Shown piece after piece: positions 52,017-63,011 of a stretch of 64,000 bases of DNA. Position 1 is the stretch's first letter. Each line of letters begins with the position of its first letter. A program made the translations under genes and the position numbers. The DNA is from Clusia tigrina (Eukaryota > Arthropoda > Insecta > Diptera > Clusiidae), in the NCBI GenBank assembly GCA_920105625.2, contig OV050030.1, positions 101,711,698-101,775,697 of the forward strand, written 5' to 3'. The notes under the pieces are model-generated. The model made no database searches. It had not been told where the DNA came from and saw only the letters and a list, made by a program, of their open reading frames with translations.

Positions 52017-54751
52017 TATAATGGAAATTACATCAAGATTCTTCATGAGTTTAATGCAATTCGGGTGATTGTAAGTGAAACGCAGAGTCCACCGATTTCG
52101 GGGCGGCATTTGATGTTTTTTGGCATCGCGCTTTCAAAGGTAAATACAGTTAATAAGTGCGAAGATGTTCTGGGAAGGCTAAAAACCGATTTTTCTCAAT
52201 TTTTTGAGGAATATTTAGAGAAGTACAATGCGAGCAAGGTAAATTTAACCGTGAATGAGGGAGCGAAGCGTATTTTTTGCAAATCGAGACCGATTCCTTT
52301 GATATGGAGTACACAAGTTGAACAGCAATTAAATGACTTTGTGGAAAAGGGTGTATTAGTACCAGTAGGCAATTCGGATTGGGGCACTCCGTTGGTACCA
52401 GACCCTAAGCCCAATGGAGAGTTGCGTATCTGTAGTGATTATAAGACCACTATAAACAAATATCTGTCAGAGGTCAAATATCCATTGCCACGAATTGAAG
52501 AGTTGTTCTCGTCACTCCGAGGGCGATATTATTCAAAGTAGGATTTAGCTAACGCTTATACTCAACTAGTCTTAGATAAATCTTCGCAACTTTTGAGCGC
52601 ATGGAGTATACATAGGGGCATATTTGGGATGACTCGTTACCTTTTGGAATAAGGCCTGCTACGGCTATTTTTCAAAGGACAATAGAAAATGTTCTCCGCG
52701 GTATACCAAACGAAATAAAATTTTTTTTTTTTTAATTTTTTTGTTTTACATAGATATTGCTGGAAATACTCGAGAAGAATATATTGAAACTATAGAGAGA
52801 GTATTGCGAAAGCGAAGCTGTAGGGTTACGGCTAAGTGCAACCAACTATAATTTTTTTTAAAAACAAAGTTTCCTATTTCGGATTGAAAAAAGAACAAGA
52901 GGGTCTAAGGACTAATAACGACAAGAGTTTTGCCGGTTTAAAAGCACCAATTCCCCAAATGGTAACGCAAGTTAGTGCTTTTGTGGGCCCCGTGAATTAT
53001 TATTCGAAATTCATCCATAATTTCGCACACGAAATGGTCCCCTTATACGCATTGTTGAAGAAAGCTGTAGAATTTAAATGGGACAAATCATGAAGTTACT
53101 TCTGAAAGAGTTCTTACTCATTTTGATCGCACCAAGCCGATAGGGATAACAACGGATGCGTCCAATGTGGCAGTGGCTGGAATTCTTCCACATATTTTTC
53201 CAGATGGCGATCGAAAGCCTATTGCATTTGTTTCATGTGCACTCTCAGTAGCTGAACGTAATTACAGTACAGTACAAAAAGAGACGTTAGCTATAGTTTT
53301 TAGCGTAACTAAGCTAAAGCATTACTTGTTAGCAAACCACAAGCCACTATTAACTATTTTTGGAGAAAATAAAGGTGTTCCTATAAGGGTACCGGCGCGA
53401 ATTCAGCGCTGGGCGAATACCCTATCAGGCTTCGACTATACGATTCGTTCCGTGAAGGGATCGGAAAATTTTGCAGATAACCTTGCACGTCTACCACAAA
53501 TATTTTCATCACGAAGCAATTTGGAAGATAATTTTATAAATATCATTAGCAACAATAATCAGCTGTGTTTAAATTTTGAAACAGTTGGCAAGGAAACATC
53601 TAGAGATCCATGTTTCTCTAAATTAAAAGAAGCAATTCAGCAAGGTGCGCCTACTTAAGAGGGATGATTTTAAAGCATTTAAAGGCAAGGAAGATGAATT
53701 GTCAGTAGAGTATGTATATATTTTATGGGGGTATAGAAGCGTTGTGCCACCAAAGTTGCGAAGAAAGGTGATGGAAGAGTTACATCGGTGCCACATTTGG
53801 GAATTGTGACAACAAAAGCCTTAGCTCGTTAGATAGATAGTGACATAGAGACGCTTATTTTAAATTGCGTTCCTTGTAAAAGAATGCAAGCAAGCCCAGA
53901 AAAGAGCGCCATAATTCCTTCGTGCTCGGCGGAGTCAGCCTGGTAAGAATACATGTGGATTTTGAGGGTCCCATAAAATACGTTTATTTCGTGGTGATAG
54001 TCGATTTATTTTCGAAATGGGTCGAGGTGTTCAAAGTTAAAAATATTACTACCACATTTACAATATCGAAACTTAGAGAGGTATTTTGTGGATTAGGCCA
54101 CTTAGACACATTAGTTAGTGATAACGGTTCCCAATTTACGGCAAAAGAATTTAGAAACTTCATGCAAACTAATAAAGTAAGATACGTTTTCACACCCCCA
54201 GGCTTCTCAGCAACTAATGGGCAAGCCGAAAATTTTATTAAAACATTTAAGAAATGTGTGATAGCTAGTTTGAATAATAACATAAATGAGGATATGAACA
54301 TTATTATTAAGAGATTTCTTTTTGATTATCGGTCTGCTAAGCATTGCGCTACTGGGGGATCGCCAGCGAAAGTTATGTTGGGTAGAGAATTAAGAAATCG
54401 ATTCAGTCTTCTAACAACCACCTACAGTAAAAGATAAAATAAAGGCAAATCAATGGTCAAATAAAATAAACCATAGGGGCTCTAGAAATGTTTATTTTAA
54501 TGAAGGGCAAAGCAAACAACAACGCAGGTCCGCGAAGTTATACTTGCATAATAACTCGAAATAATAGGGTGATAAAACGCCATGTTGACCAAATGATTTC
54601 GGGTACACGTGATACTTCACCAACAAAATCAGAAGGAGAAAATTATAACGCAAGGGAGCCTATGAGCACAGCCGAAGCCCCGGTCCTCGAAACAATACGA
54701 TCTCCAATGATCGAGATGACTGAAAACACATTGGGGGAGAGGAGGTGCTAG
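52017..54751 (+). pseudogene. Gypsy-A pol (A6)
   Basis: The same layout and lesions as A5: stop in SK*DLANAY (52539-52541), a T-run in place of the YLHD segment (52711-52750), connection at 52836-53093, RNase H at 53167-53658, integrase core at 53922-54437 with NGQAENFIKTFK and intact D,D,E positions, and tail 54488-54751. Confidence 0.86.
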
Positions 54752-54817
54752 CCGGGATGCAAGAGCCGCGTCCACGTAAATGTAAGCGATTTATTAATTA
54801 TAAAAAATGAAGAGATC

Positions 54818-55112
54818 TGAAGTGATAAAATTATATATCTTAATATTTGAATTGTATTTTAAGCACCAAATTGAAGATATGATATTGCTTTTCAAAGATT
54901 ATACTCTTCGAATTTGTGCTTCCCAGCTGAAGTAGGAAGTTGTAGAGTATTATCTTTAATACTAGTATCTATATTAAGTGGCAAGGCGATGTAATGCCTC
55001 GCCCCATCTAGGATTAACCTTTATTAATTAAGTGCGCTCTGTATTGTACATTCCTTGTTGGTTATTTTAAGTAAAGAGATTGAACTGTCTAGAATTAACC
55101 TCTAGCCACTCA
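54818..55112 (+). repeat. Gypsy-A LTR shared by A6 and A7
   Basis: 295 bp with a primer site at 55115-55127. Confidence 0.88.
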
Positions 55113-55188
55113 AGTGGCGACGAGGATAAAATACGCAAACCAAAATAAAATAAAATATTTAAATACAGCCTAAAAATTAAAGAAAAAA

Positions 55189-56050
55189 ATGATCGGCGCA
55201 AGTGCAAGCGGTGTAATCGACAGCGTGTTGGTAGCTACCACAACAACTGCCACGAATTTAAGGAAATTTCGACCTGGTGTGGACAGTTAGAGAAGCGGGT
55301 AAGAAGTACTAGACTCGCATTTTACGCAGGCATCGTGTCAAGAACCGGTAATTAAAACTTCGGTTCTGCTAACAGCTATTGGTTTAGAGGCTTACGAATT
55401 GCTACGGGATTTGTGTGACCCAGATTTGCCAGCAAAGAAATAGTACGAGGTGCTGTGCAATTTAATGGAGCGCCATTATTCGAAACCTATTACCATTTTT
55501 CGGGAGAGGCGAATATTTTTCGAAGCGACACGAGTGACGGGCGAAGAAGTATCCATGTGGTTCGCCCGGCTAAAAAAATTTGCAAACACTGCAAGTTTGG
55601 TTCCCAGTTGGATGCTTTCGTGCTAAATAAATTTGTAACAGGCCTGGATGGAAGCGTTTTTTAACGGTTATGCGAAGAAGGCGAAGAGCCGAAATTGGAT
55701 CGTGCACTTAAATTAGACATAATGTCAGAGGCCAAAACACATTCACAATAACTACAACGTATCGAAGAAAGTGAGGTTATTTTTGCTTTTTGTGTCAGAG
55801 TGCAACTCACATGGTTTTCAAGGGAGAGGCAATTGAAATCACCCCACTTGCGGCAGCAGTAGAAACAGCTGTGGCAACAACAAAAATCGAAACAGCTATA
55901 ATAACAACAACAATATCAGCAAAAAGAAGGCAAAATGCAAGCATTGCGGCTGGAGAAATCATGCAAGTGAGAATTGCAGGTTTAGGGAAGCAGCTGCAAT
56001 AAGTATGGTAAAGTCGGGCATTTGGCAAGTATTTGCAATAAAAAGCAAAT
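55189..56050 (+). pseudogene. Gypsy-A gag (A7)
   Basis: As A6: ATG at 55189, stop at LPAKK*, T-run frameshift near 55657, knuckle CKHCGWRNHASENC (about 55937). It keeps the full GGTTTAGGG between the two knuckles, so it shows only the family-wide frame defect there. Confidence 0.8.
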
Positions 56051-56247
56051 AAATTTTTTAAATAATAACAAAGTGTAACCGGCAGCACTTCTTCTCACCC
56101 ATTTATGATCGAGGCATTACTCAATAAAGTATATTTTAAGTTCGTACTGGACCTAGGTGCTGCGTGTTCGTTCTTATCAAAACATATGTTTGATCAATAT
56201 TTTTAAGTTGAAAAACTGTTGACATTCAAGGACATGTTAGTGGCTTA

Positions 56248-57465
56248 CGAGGTTTGTTCAAAAAGTTTCGCGAATTTTGAAATTTCGCGGGCTACGAATG
56301 TTCGTTTTTCGATCTTTTTGTGGCATTATGTTGGTACTCATGACCCTCACTTATGTTGACAATCTCGGCCATTTTGAATGTTCAGTCAGTTTTTGACAGC
56401 TATTGTGCGTGGACGTGTTTTAGCTTGTCTTCCATTTTTGTCTATCTCCTCAATCGTGGCGTAGCCTCGTCCTTTCATGGGCCTTTTCAGTTTCGGGAAC
56501 AAGAAAAAGTCACAGGAGGCCAGGTCTGGGGAATACGGTGGCTGCGGCAGTGTTGTTTTTGGCCAAAAATTCGCGAACAAGTAATGATGTATGAGCAGGG
56601 CCATTATCATGATACAAAAGTCAATTTTTATTCTTCCACAAATCCGGGCGTTTGTGGCGGATTGCTTCTCGAAAATTGCGCATTACTTGAAGATAATATT
56701 CCTTATTGACCGTTCTACCCTGCGGCAAGAATTCATAATGCACCACGCCCCTGCAGTCAAAGAAAACTGTCAGCAAAACCTTCACATTCGACCGAACTTG
56801 GCGTGCTTTTTTCGGTCTTGGCTCATGCGGCAGCTTCCATTGGGATGATTGAGAAAAAGTCACAAGGAGGCCAGGTCTGGGGAATACGGTGGCTGCGGCA
56901 GTGTTGTTTTCGGCAAAAAATTCGCGAACAAGTAATGATGTGTGAGCAGGGGCATTATCATGATGCAAAAGCCAATTTTTGTTCTCCCACCGAGCGTTTC
57001 TGGCGGATTGCTTCTCGAAAATTGCGCATTACTTGAAGATAATATTCCTTATTGACCATTCTACCCTCTATTGGTTTCTACGTCATAACCATAGACCCAT
57101 GATTCGTCACCGGTTATGGCTCTCTGCTGCAAATTTGGGTCGTCACGGACAGATTCCAACAGCTCCAGAGCAATGTTAATGCGATGCTGTTTTTGGTCGA
57201 AATTGAGTAATTTTGGTACGAATTTTGCGGGGACCCGCCTCATGCCCAAACTTTTGGTGATAATCGAATGACACGAGCCAATCGATATATTTAGGTCCTC
57301 AGCAACTTCTCTGACAGTGATTCGACGATTGGCCAATACTAGTTTCGTCTGTTGTTGACGTGCTCGGGCGTCCGGAACGCTCTTCGTCTCTCACATCTTC
57401 TCGGCCCTCTGAAAACGCGAGCCCGCGAAAATTCAAAATTCGCGATACGTTTTGAACAAACCTCG
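56248..57465 (-). mobile_element. Mariner M7 in A7, rearranged
   Basis: Between TA at 56246-56247 and 57466-57467. At 56854 the sequence jumps back to AAAAAGTCACAAGGAGG, a motif already passed at about 56503, and continues with bases typical of M2/M8 (GATGTGTGAGCAGG). It then joins the standard sequence at about 57069. Near 57417 about 180 bp of the right TIR are missing. Confidence 0.9.
56386..57336 (-). pseudogene. Mariner transposase remnant (M7)
   Basis: The pieces are out of order because of the internal duplication. RRITVREVAEDLNIS and ITGDESWVYGYDVE lie at 57336-57061. A second-Asp block HHDNAPAHTS lies at about 56960, and older C-terminal pieces lie at 56610-56386. Confidence 0.8.
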
Positions 57466-60382
57466 TATAATGGCAATTACATCAAGATTCTTCATGAGTT
57501 TAATGCAATTCGGGTGATTGTAAGTGAAATGCAGGGTCCACCGATTTTGGGTCGGCATTTGATGTTGTTTTTTGGCATCGCGCTTTCAAAGGTAAATACA
57601 GTTAATAAGTGCGAAGATGTTATGGGAAGGCTAAAAACTGATTTTTCTCAAGTTTTTGAGGAAGATTTAGAGAAGTACAATGTGAGCAAGGTAAATTTAA
57701 CAGTGAATGAGGGAGCGAAGCGTATTTTTTGCAAATAGAGACCGATTCCTTTGACATGGAGTAAACAAGTTGAACAGCAATTAAATGACTTTGTGGAAAA
57801 GGGTGTATTAGTACCAGTAGACAATTCGGATTGGGGTACTCCGTTGGTACCAGTTCTTAAGCCCAATGGAGAGTTGCGTATCTGTAGTGATTATAAGACC
57901 ACCATAAATAAAAATTTGTCAGAGGTCAAATATCCATTGCCACGAATTGAAGAGTTGTTCTCGTCACTCCGAGGGCGATATTATTCAAAGTAGGATTTAG
58001 CTAACGCTTATACTCAACTAGTCTTAGATAAATCTTCACAACTTTTGAGCGCATGTAGTACACATAGGGGCATATTTGGGATGACTCGTTTACCTTTTGG
58101 AATAGGCCTGCTGCGGCTATTTTTCAAAGGACAATAGAAAATGTTCTCCGCGGTATACCAAACGTCGTAAATTATTTACACGACATAGATATTGCTGGAA
58201 ATACTGGAGAAGAATATATTGAAACTATAGAGAGAGTATTGCGAAAGCGAAGCTGTAGGGTTACGGCTAAGTCCAACCAACTATAATTTTTTTTAAAAAC
58301 AAAGTTTCCTATTTCGGATTGAAAATAGAACAAGAGGGTCTAAGGACTAATAACGCAAGTTAGTGCTTTTGTGGGCCTCGTGAATTATTATTCGAAATTC
58401 ATCCATAATTTCGCACACGAAATGGTCCCCTTATACGCATTGTTGAAGAAAGCTGTAGAATTTAAATGGGACAAATCGTGCTAACTGGCGTACGATCTTC
58501 TGAAGCATGAAGTTACTTCTGAAAGAGTTCTTACTCATTTTGATCGCACCAAGCCGATAGGGATAACAACGGATGCGTCCAATGTGGCAGTGGCTGGAAT
58601 TCTTCCACATATTTTTCCAGATGGCGATCGAAAGCCTATTGCATTTGTTTCACGTGCACTCTCAGTAGCTGAACGTAATTACAGTACAGTACAAAAAGAG
58701 ACGTTAGCTATAGTTTTTAGCGTATCTAAGCTAAAGCATTACTTGTTAGCAAACCACAAGCCACTATTAACTATTTTTGGGGAAAATAAAGGTGTATAAG
58801 GGTACCGGCGCGAATTCACCGCTGGGCGAATACCCTATCAGGCATCGACTATACGATTCGTTACGTGAAGGGACCGGATAATTTTGCAGATCACCTTGCA
58901 CGTCTACCACAAACATTTTCATCACGAAGCAATTGGGAAGATAATTTTATAAATATCATTAGCAACAATAATCAGCTGTGTCTAAATTTTGAAACAGTTG
59001 GCAAGGAAACATCTAGAGATCCATGTTTCTCTAAATTAAAAGAAGCAATTCAGCAAGGTGTGCCTACTTAAGAGGGATGATTTTAAAGCATTTAAAGGCA
59101 AGGAAGATGAATTGTCAGTAGAGTATGTATATATTTTATGGGGTATAGAAGCGTTGTGCCACCAAATTTGCGAAGAAAGGTGATGGAAGAGTTACATCGG
59201 TGCCACATTTGGGAATTGTGACAACAAAAGCCTTAGCTCGTTAGGTAGATAGTGACATAGAGACGCTTATTTTAAATTGAGTTCCTTGTAAAATAATGCA
59301 AGCAAGCCCAGAAAAGAGCGCCATAATTCCTTGGTGCTCGGCGGAGTCAGCCTGGTAAGGGTCCAATAAAAGACGTTTATTTCGTGGTGATAGTCGATTT
59401 ATTTTCGAAATGGGTCGAGGTGTTCAAATTTAAAAATATTACTACCACATTTACAATATCGAAACTTAGGGAGGTATTTTGTAGATTTGGCCATATAGAC
59501 ACATTAGTTAGTGATAACGGTTCCCAATTTACGGCAAAAGAATTTAGAAACTTCATGCAAACTAATAAAGTAAGACACGTTTTCACACCCCCAGGCTTCT
59601 CAGCAACTAATGGGCAAGCCGAAAATTTTATTAAAACATTTAAGAAATGTGTGATAGCTAGTTTGAATAATAACATAAATGAGGATATGAACATTATTAT
59701 TAAGAGATTTCTTTTTGATTATCGGTCTGCTAAGCATTGCGCTACTGGGGGATTGCCAGCGAAAGTTATGTTGGGTAGTGTTGTGTTCTACGATTGAAAG
59801 ACAGACAACTTGCTTGTTTGAGGTATAAATCACGACTGACTTTATTATGATAAATGGGATAGAATATAAGTATGTGATATGTGTGTGTGTAATAGATGTG
59901 AGTATAATATATAATATGTGTGTATGCTATGTAATAATGGATGAGATGCAAAATGTGTGTACATATTTATATGGTATTCAGTTATTGTTGATTTTCTTTA
60001 AATACATAACAGGTAGAGAATTAAGAAATCGATTCAGTCTTCTAACAACCACCTACAGTAAAAGATAAAATAAAGGCAAATCAATGGTCAAATAAAATAA
60101 ACCATAGGGGCTCTAGAAATGTTTATTTTAATGAAGGGTAAAGCAAACAACAAAGCAGGTCCGCGAATTTATACTTACATTATAACTCGAAATAATTGGG
60201 TGATAAAACGCCATGTTGACCAAATCATTTCGGGTACACGTGATACTTCACCAACAAAATCAGAAGGAGAAAATTATAACGCAAGGGAGCCTGTGAACAC
60301 AGCCGAAGCCCCGGTCCCCGAAACAATACGATCTCCAATGATCGAGATGACTGAAAACACATTGGGGGAGAGGAGGTGCTAG
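57466..60382 (+). pseudogene. Gypsy-A pol (A7)
   Basis: Stops at 57736-57738 (FCK*RPIPL) and at SK*DLANAY (57991-57993). It retains NYLHDIDIAG (about 58170), showing the His change. There are several small deletions (58350, 58795). RNase H at 58584-58799 and 58865-59071. Integrase at 59384-59797, where a 233-bp solo LTR interrupts it after KVMLG. Tail 60012-60382. Confidence 0.85.
59779..60011. repeat. Solo LTR in A7 (unidentified LTR family)
   Basis: 233 bp present only in A7. It starts TGTTGTGTTC and ends CATAACA, giving TGTT/AACA inverted ends, and is flanked by the 5-bp duplication GGTAG (59774-59778, 60012-60016). A TATAAAT occurs at 59824-59830. A 5-bp duplication fits Copia- or BEL-type LTR elements. 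Confidence 0.8.
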
Positions 60383-60448
60383 CCGGGATGCAAGAGCCGC
60401 GTCCACGTAAATGTACGCGAATTATTAATTATAAAAAATGAAGAGATC

Positions 60449-60750
60449 TGAAGTGATAAAATTATACTCGTATATCTTAATATTTGAATTGTATTTTAAG
60501 CACCAAATTGAAGTTATGATATTGCTTTTCAAAGATTATAACTCTTCTAATTTGTGCTTCCCAGCTGAAGTAGGGAGTTGTAGAGTATTATGTTTAATAC
60601 TAGTATCTATATTAAGTGGCAAGGCGATGTAATGCTGCGTGCCATCTAGGTTAAAGCTTTATTAATTAAGTGCGCTCTTTATTGTACATACCTTGTTGGT
60701 AATATTAAGTAAAGAGATTGACCAGTCTAGAATTAACCTCTAACCACTCA
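60449..60750 (+). repeat. Gypsy-A LTR shared by A7 and A8
   Basis: 302 bp. The primer site after it (60753-60765) reads TGGTGACGAAGAT, with two changes from the other copies. Confidence 0.87.
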
Positions 60751-60826
60751 AGTGGTGACGAAGATAAAATACGCAAACAAAAATAAAATAAAATATTTAA
60801 ATACAGCCTAAAAATTAAAGAAAAAA

Positions 60827-61556
60827 ATGATCGGCGCAAGTGCAAGGGGTGTAATCGACAGTGTGTAGGTAGCTACCACAACAACTGCCACGAATTTAAG
60901 GAAGGCTTAGGAATTTGTTGGACCCAGATTTGCCAGCAAAGAAATATTATGAGGTGAGGTGCAATTTAATGGAGCGCCATTATTCGAAACCAATTATCAT
61001 TTTTCGGGAGAGGCGCATATTTTTCGAAGCGACACGAGGGACGGGAGAAGAAGTCTCCATGTGGTTCGCCCGGCTAAAAAAATTTGGCAAACTGCATGTT
61101 TGGTTCCCAGTTGGATGCTTTCATGCTAAATAAATTTGTAACAGGCCTCGATGGAAACGTTTTTGAACGGTTATGCGAAGAAGACGAAGAGCCGAAATTG
61201 GATCGTGCACTTAAATTAGACATAATGCGCGAGGCCAAAACACATTCACAATAACTACTACGTATCGAAGAAAGTGAGTTTATTGTTGCTTTTTGTGTCA
61301 GAGTGCAACTCACATGGTTTTCAAGGGAAAGGCAATTGAAATCACCCCACTTGCGGCAACAGTAGAAACAGCTATGGCAACAACAACAAGCGAAACAGCT
61401 ATAATAACAACAACAATAGAAGCAAAAAGAAGGCAAAATGCAAGTATTGCGGCTGGTGAAATCATGCAAGTGAGAATTGCAGGTTTAGGGATGCAGCTGC
61501 AATAAGTGTGGTAAAGTCGTGCATTTGGCAAGTATTTGCAATAAAAAGCAAATAAA
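60827..61556 (+). pseudogene. Gypsy-A gag (A8)
   Basis: ATG at 60827. A deletion near 60903 removes about 150 bp of the N-terminal region. An open stretch follows (60915-61133) with LPAKKYYEV, lacking the stop of A3/A5/A6/A7, then VSMWFARLKKFG. The first knuckle reads CKYCGW-NHASENC (about 61440) and the second is out of frame. Confidence 0.8.
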
Positions 61557-61755
61557 TTTTTTAAATAATAACCGGTAACCGTGTAACCGGCAGCACTTCT
61601 TCGCACCCATTTATGATCGAGGCATTACTCAATGGAGTATATTTGAAGTTCGTACTGGACCTAGGTGCTGCGTGTTCGTTCTTATCAAAACATATGTTTC
61701 ATCAATATTTTTAAATTGAAAAACTGTTGACATGCAAGGACACGTTAATGGCTTA

Positions 61756-63011
61756 CGAGGTTTGTTCCAAAAGTATCGCGAATTTTGAAATTTCGCGGGC
61801 TACGAATGTTCGATTTTCGATCTTTTTGTGGCATTATGTTGGTACTCATGACCCTCACTTATGTTGACAATCTCGGCCATTTGAATGTTCAGTCAGTTTT
61901 TTGACAGCTATTGTGCGTGGACGTGTTTTAGCTTGTCTTCCATTTTTGTCTATCTCCTCAATCGTGGCGTAGCCTCGTCCTTTCATGGGCCTTTTCAGTT
62001 TCGGGAAGAAGAAAAAGTCACAGGAGGCCAGGTCTGGGGAATACGGTGGCTGCGGCAGTGTTGTTTTTGGCCAAAAATTCGCGAACAAGTAATGATGTGT
62101 GAGCAGGGGCATTATCATGATGCAAAAGCCAATTTTTGTTCTCCCACAAATCCGGGCGTTTCTGGCGGATTGCTTCTCGAAAATTGCGCATGACTTGAAG
62201 ATAATATTCCTTATTGACCATTCTACCCTGCGGCAAGAATTCATAATGCACCACGCCCCTGCAATCAAAGAAAAATGTCAGCAAAACCTTCACATTCGAC
62301 CGAACTTGGCGTGCTTTTTCGGTCTTGACTCATGCGGCAGCTTCCATTGGGATGATTGAGCTTTGGTTTCTACTTCATAACCATAGACCCATGATTCGTC
62401 ACCAGTTATGACTCTCTGCTGCAAATTTGGGTCGTCACGAACAGATTCCAACAGCTCCAGAGCAATGTTAATGCGATGCTGTTTTTGGTCGAAATTGAGT
62501 ATTTTTGGTACGAATTTTGCGGCGACCCGCCTCATGCTCAAACTTTTGGTGATAATCGAATGACACGAGCCAATCGATATATTTAGGTCCTTAGCAACTT
62601 CTCTGACAGTGATTCGACGATTGGCCAATACTAGTTTCGTCTGTTGTTGACGTGCTCGGGCGTCCGGAACGCTCTTCGTCTCTCACATCTTCTCGGCCCT
62701 CTGACAACATTTTGTACCACCAATAAACGTTGCTTTTGTCCAAAGTAACTTCGTCGTATGCAACAGTCAACATTCGGAATACTTCCGCGCACTTTGTTGT
62801 TTTTCACACAAAATTTGAAACAAATTCTTTTTCGGGATAGACAAAAATCGACACGTCCACGCATAATAGCTGTCAAAAACTGACTGAACATTCAAAATGG
62901 CCGAGATTGTCAACATAAGTGAGGGTCATGAGTACCTACATAACGCCAAAAAAAATCGAACTTCGAGCTCGCGAAAATTCAAAATTCGCGATACGTTTTG
63001 AACAAACCTCG
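61756..63011 (-). mobile_element. Mariner M8 in A8
   Basis: 1,256 bp with TA duplications (61754-61755 and 63012-63013). Its catalytic region shares M2-specific bases (for example the GGTCTTGACTC stretch near 62320), so M2 and M8 form one sub-lineage and M5/M6 another. Confidence 0.93.
61898..62891 (-). pseudogene. Mariner transposase (M8)
   Basis: Start inside the right TIR (62891), a small deletion near 62797, SNVYWWYKMLSEG and GRPSTSTTDE, a frame change near 62610, RRITVREVAKDLNIS, ITGDESWVYGYEVE (about 62390), a shift near 62293, LLHHDNAPAHTS (about 62115), a shift near 62060, and PPYSPDLASCD. The three catalytic acids are present in separated frames. Confidence 0.86.

Larger units (their letters stand above)
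49331..55112 (+). mobile_element. Gypsy-A copy A6
   Basis: A full LTR-to-LTR unit with mariner M6 in the standard site; about 5.8 kb including both LTRs. It is the middle copy of the 5,487-bp tandem duplication. Confidence 0.92.
45580..56850 (+). repeat. Near-identical tandem duplication, period about 5,487 bp
   Basis: Positions x and x+5487 match almost base for base from about 45580 to 51360, against 51067 to 56850. Differences seen by eye are few: 48491/53978 (G/T), about 48906/54393 (T/G), about 49148/54635 (A/G), a T/A near 49070, and homopolymer length changes. One unit spans mariner-pol-LTR-gag. It is the youngest part of the array. Confidence 0.9.
54818..60750 (+). mobile_element. 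Gypsy-A copy A7
   Basis: An LTR-to-LTR unit that is a mosaic. Up to about 56850 it equals A6. From about 57420 it equals A8 with an offset of 5,546 bp. It holds a rearranged mariner and a solo LTR. Confidence 0.9.

Noticed and set aside
59860..59965. TG-rich microsatellite or telomere-like repeat
   Set aside because: It is irregular GTGTGTGT within the solo LTR, with no regular unit.
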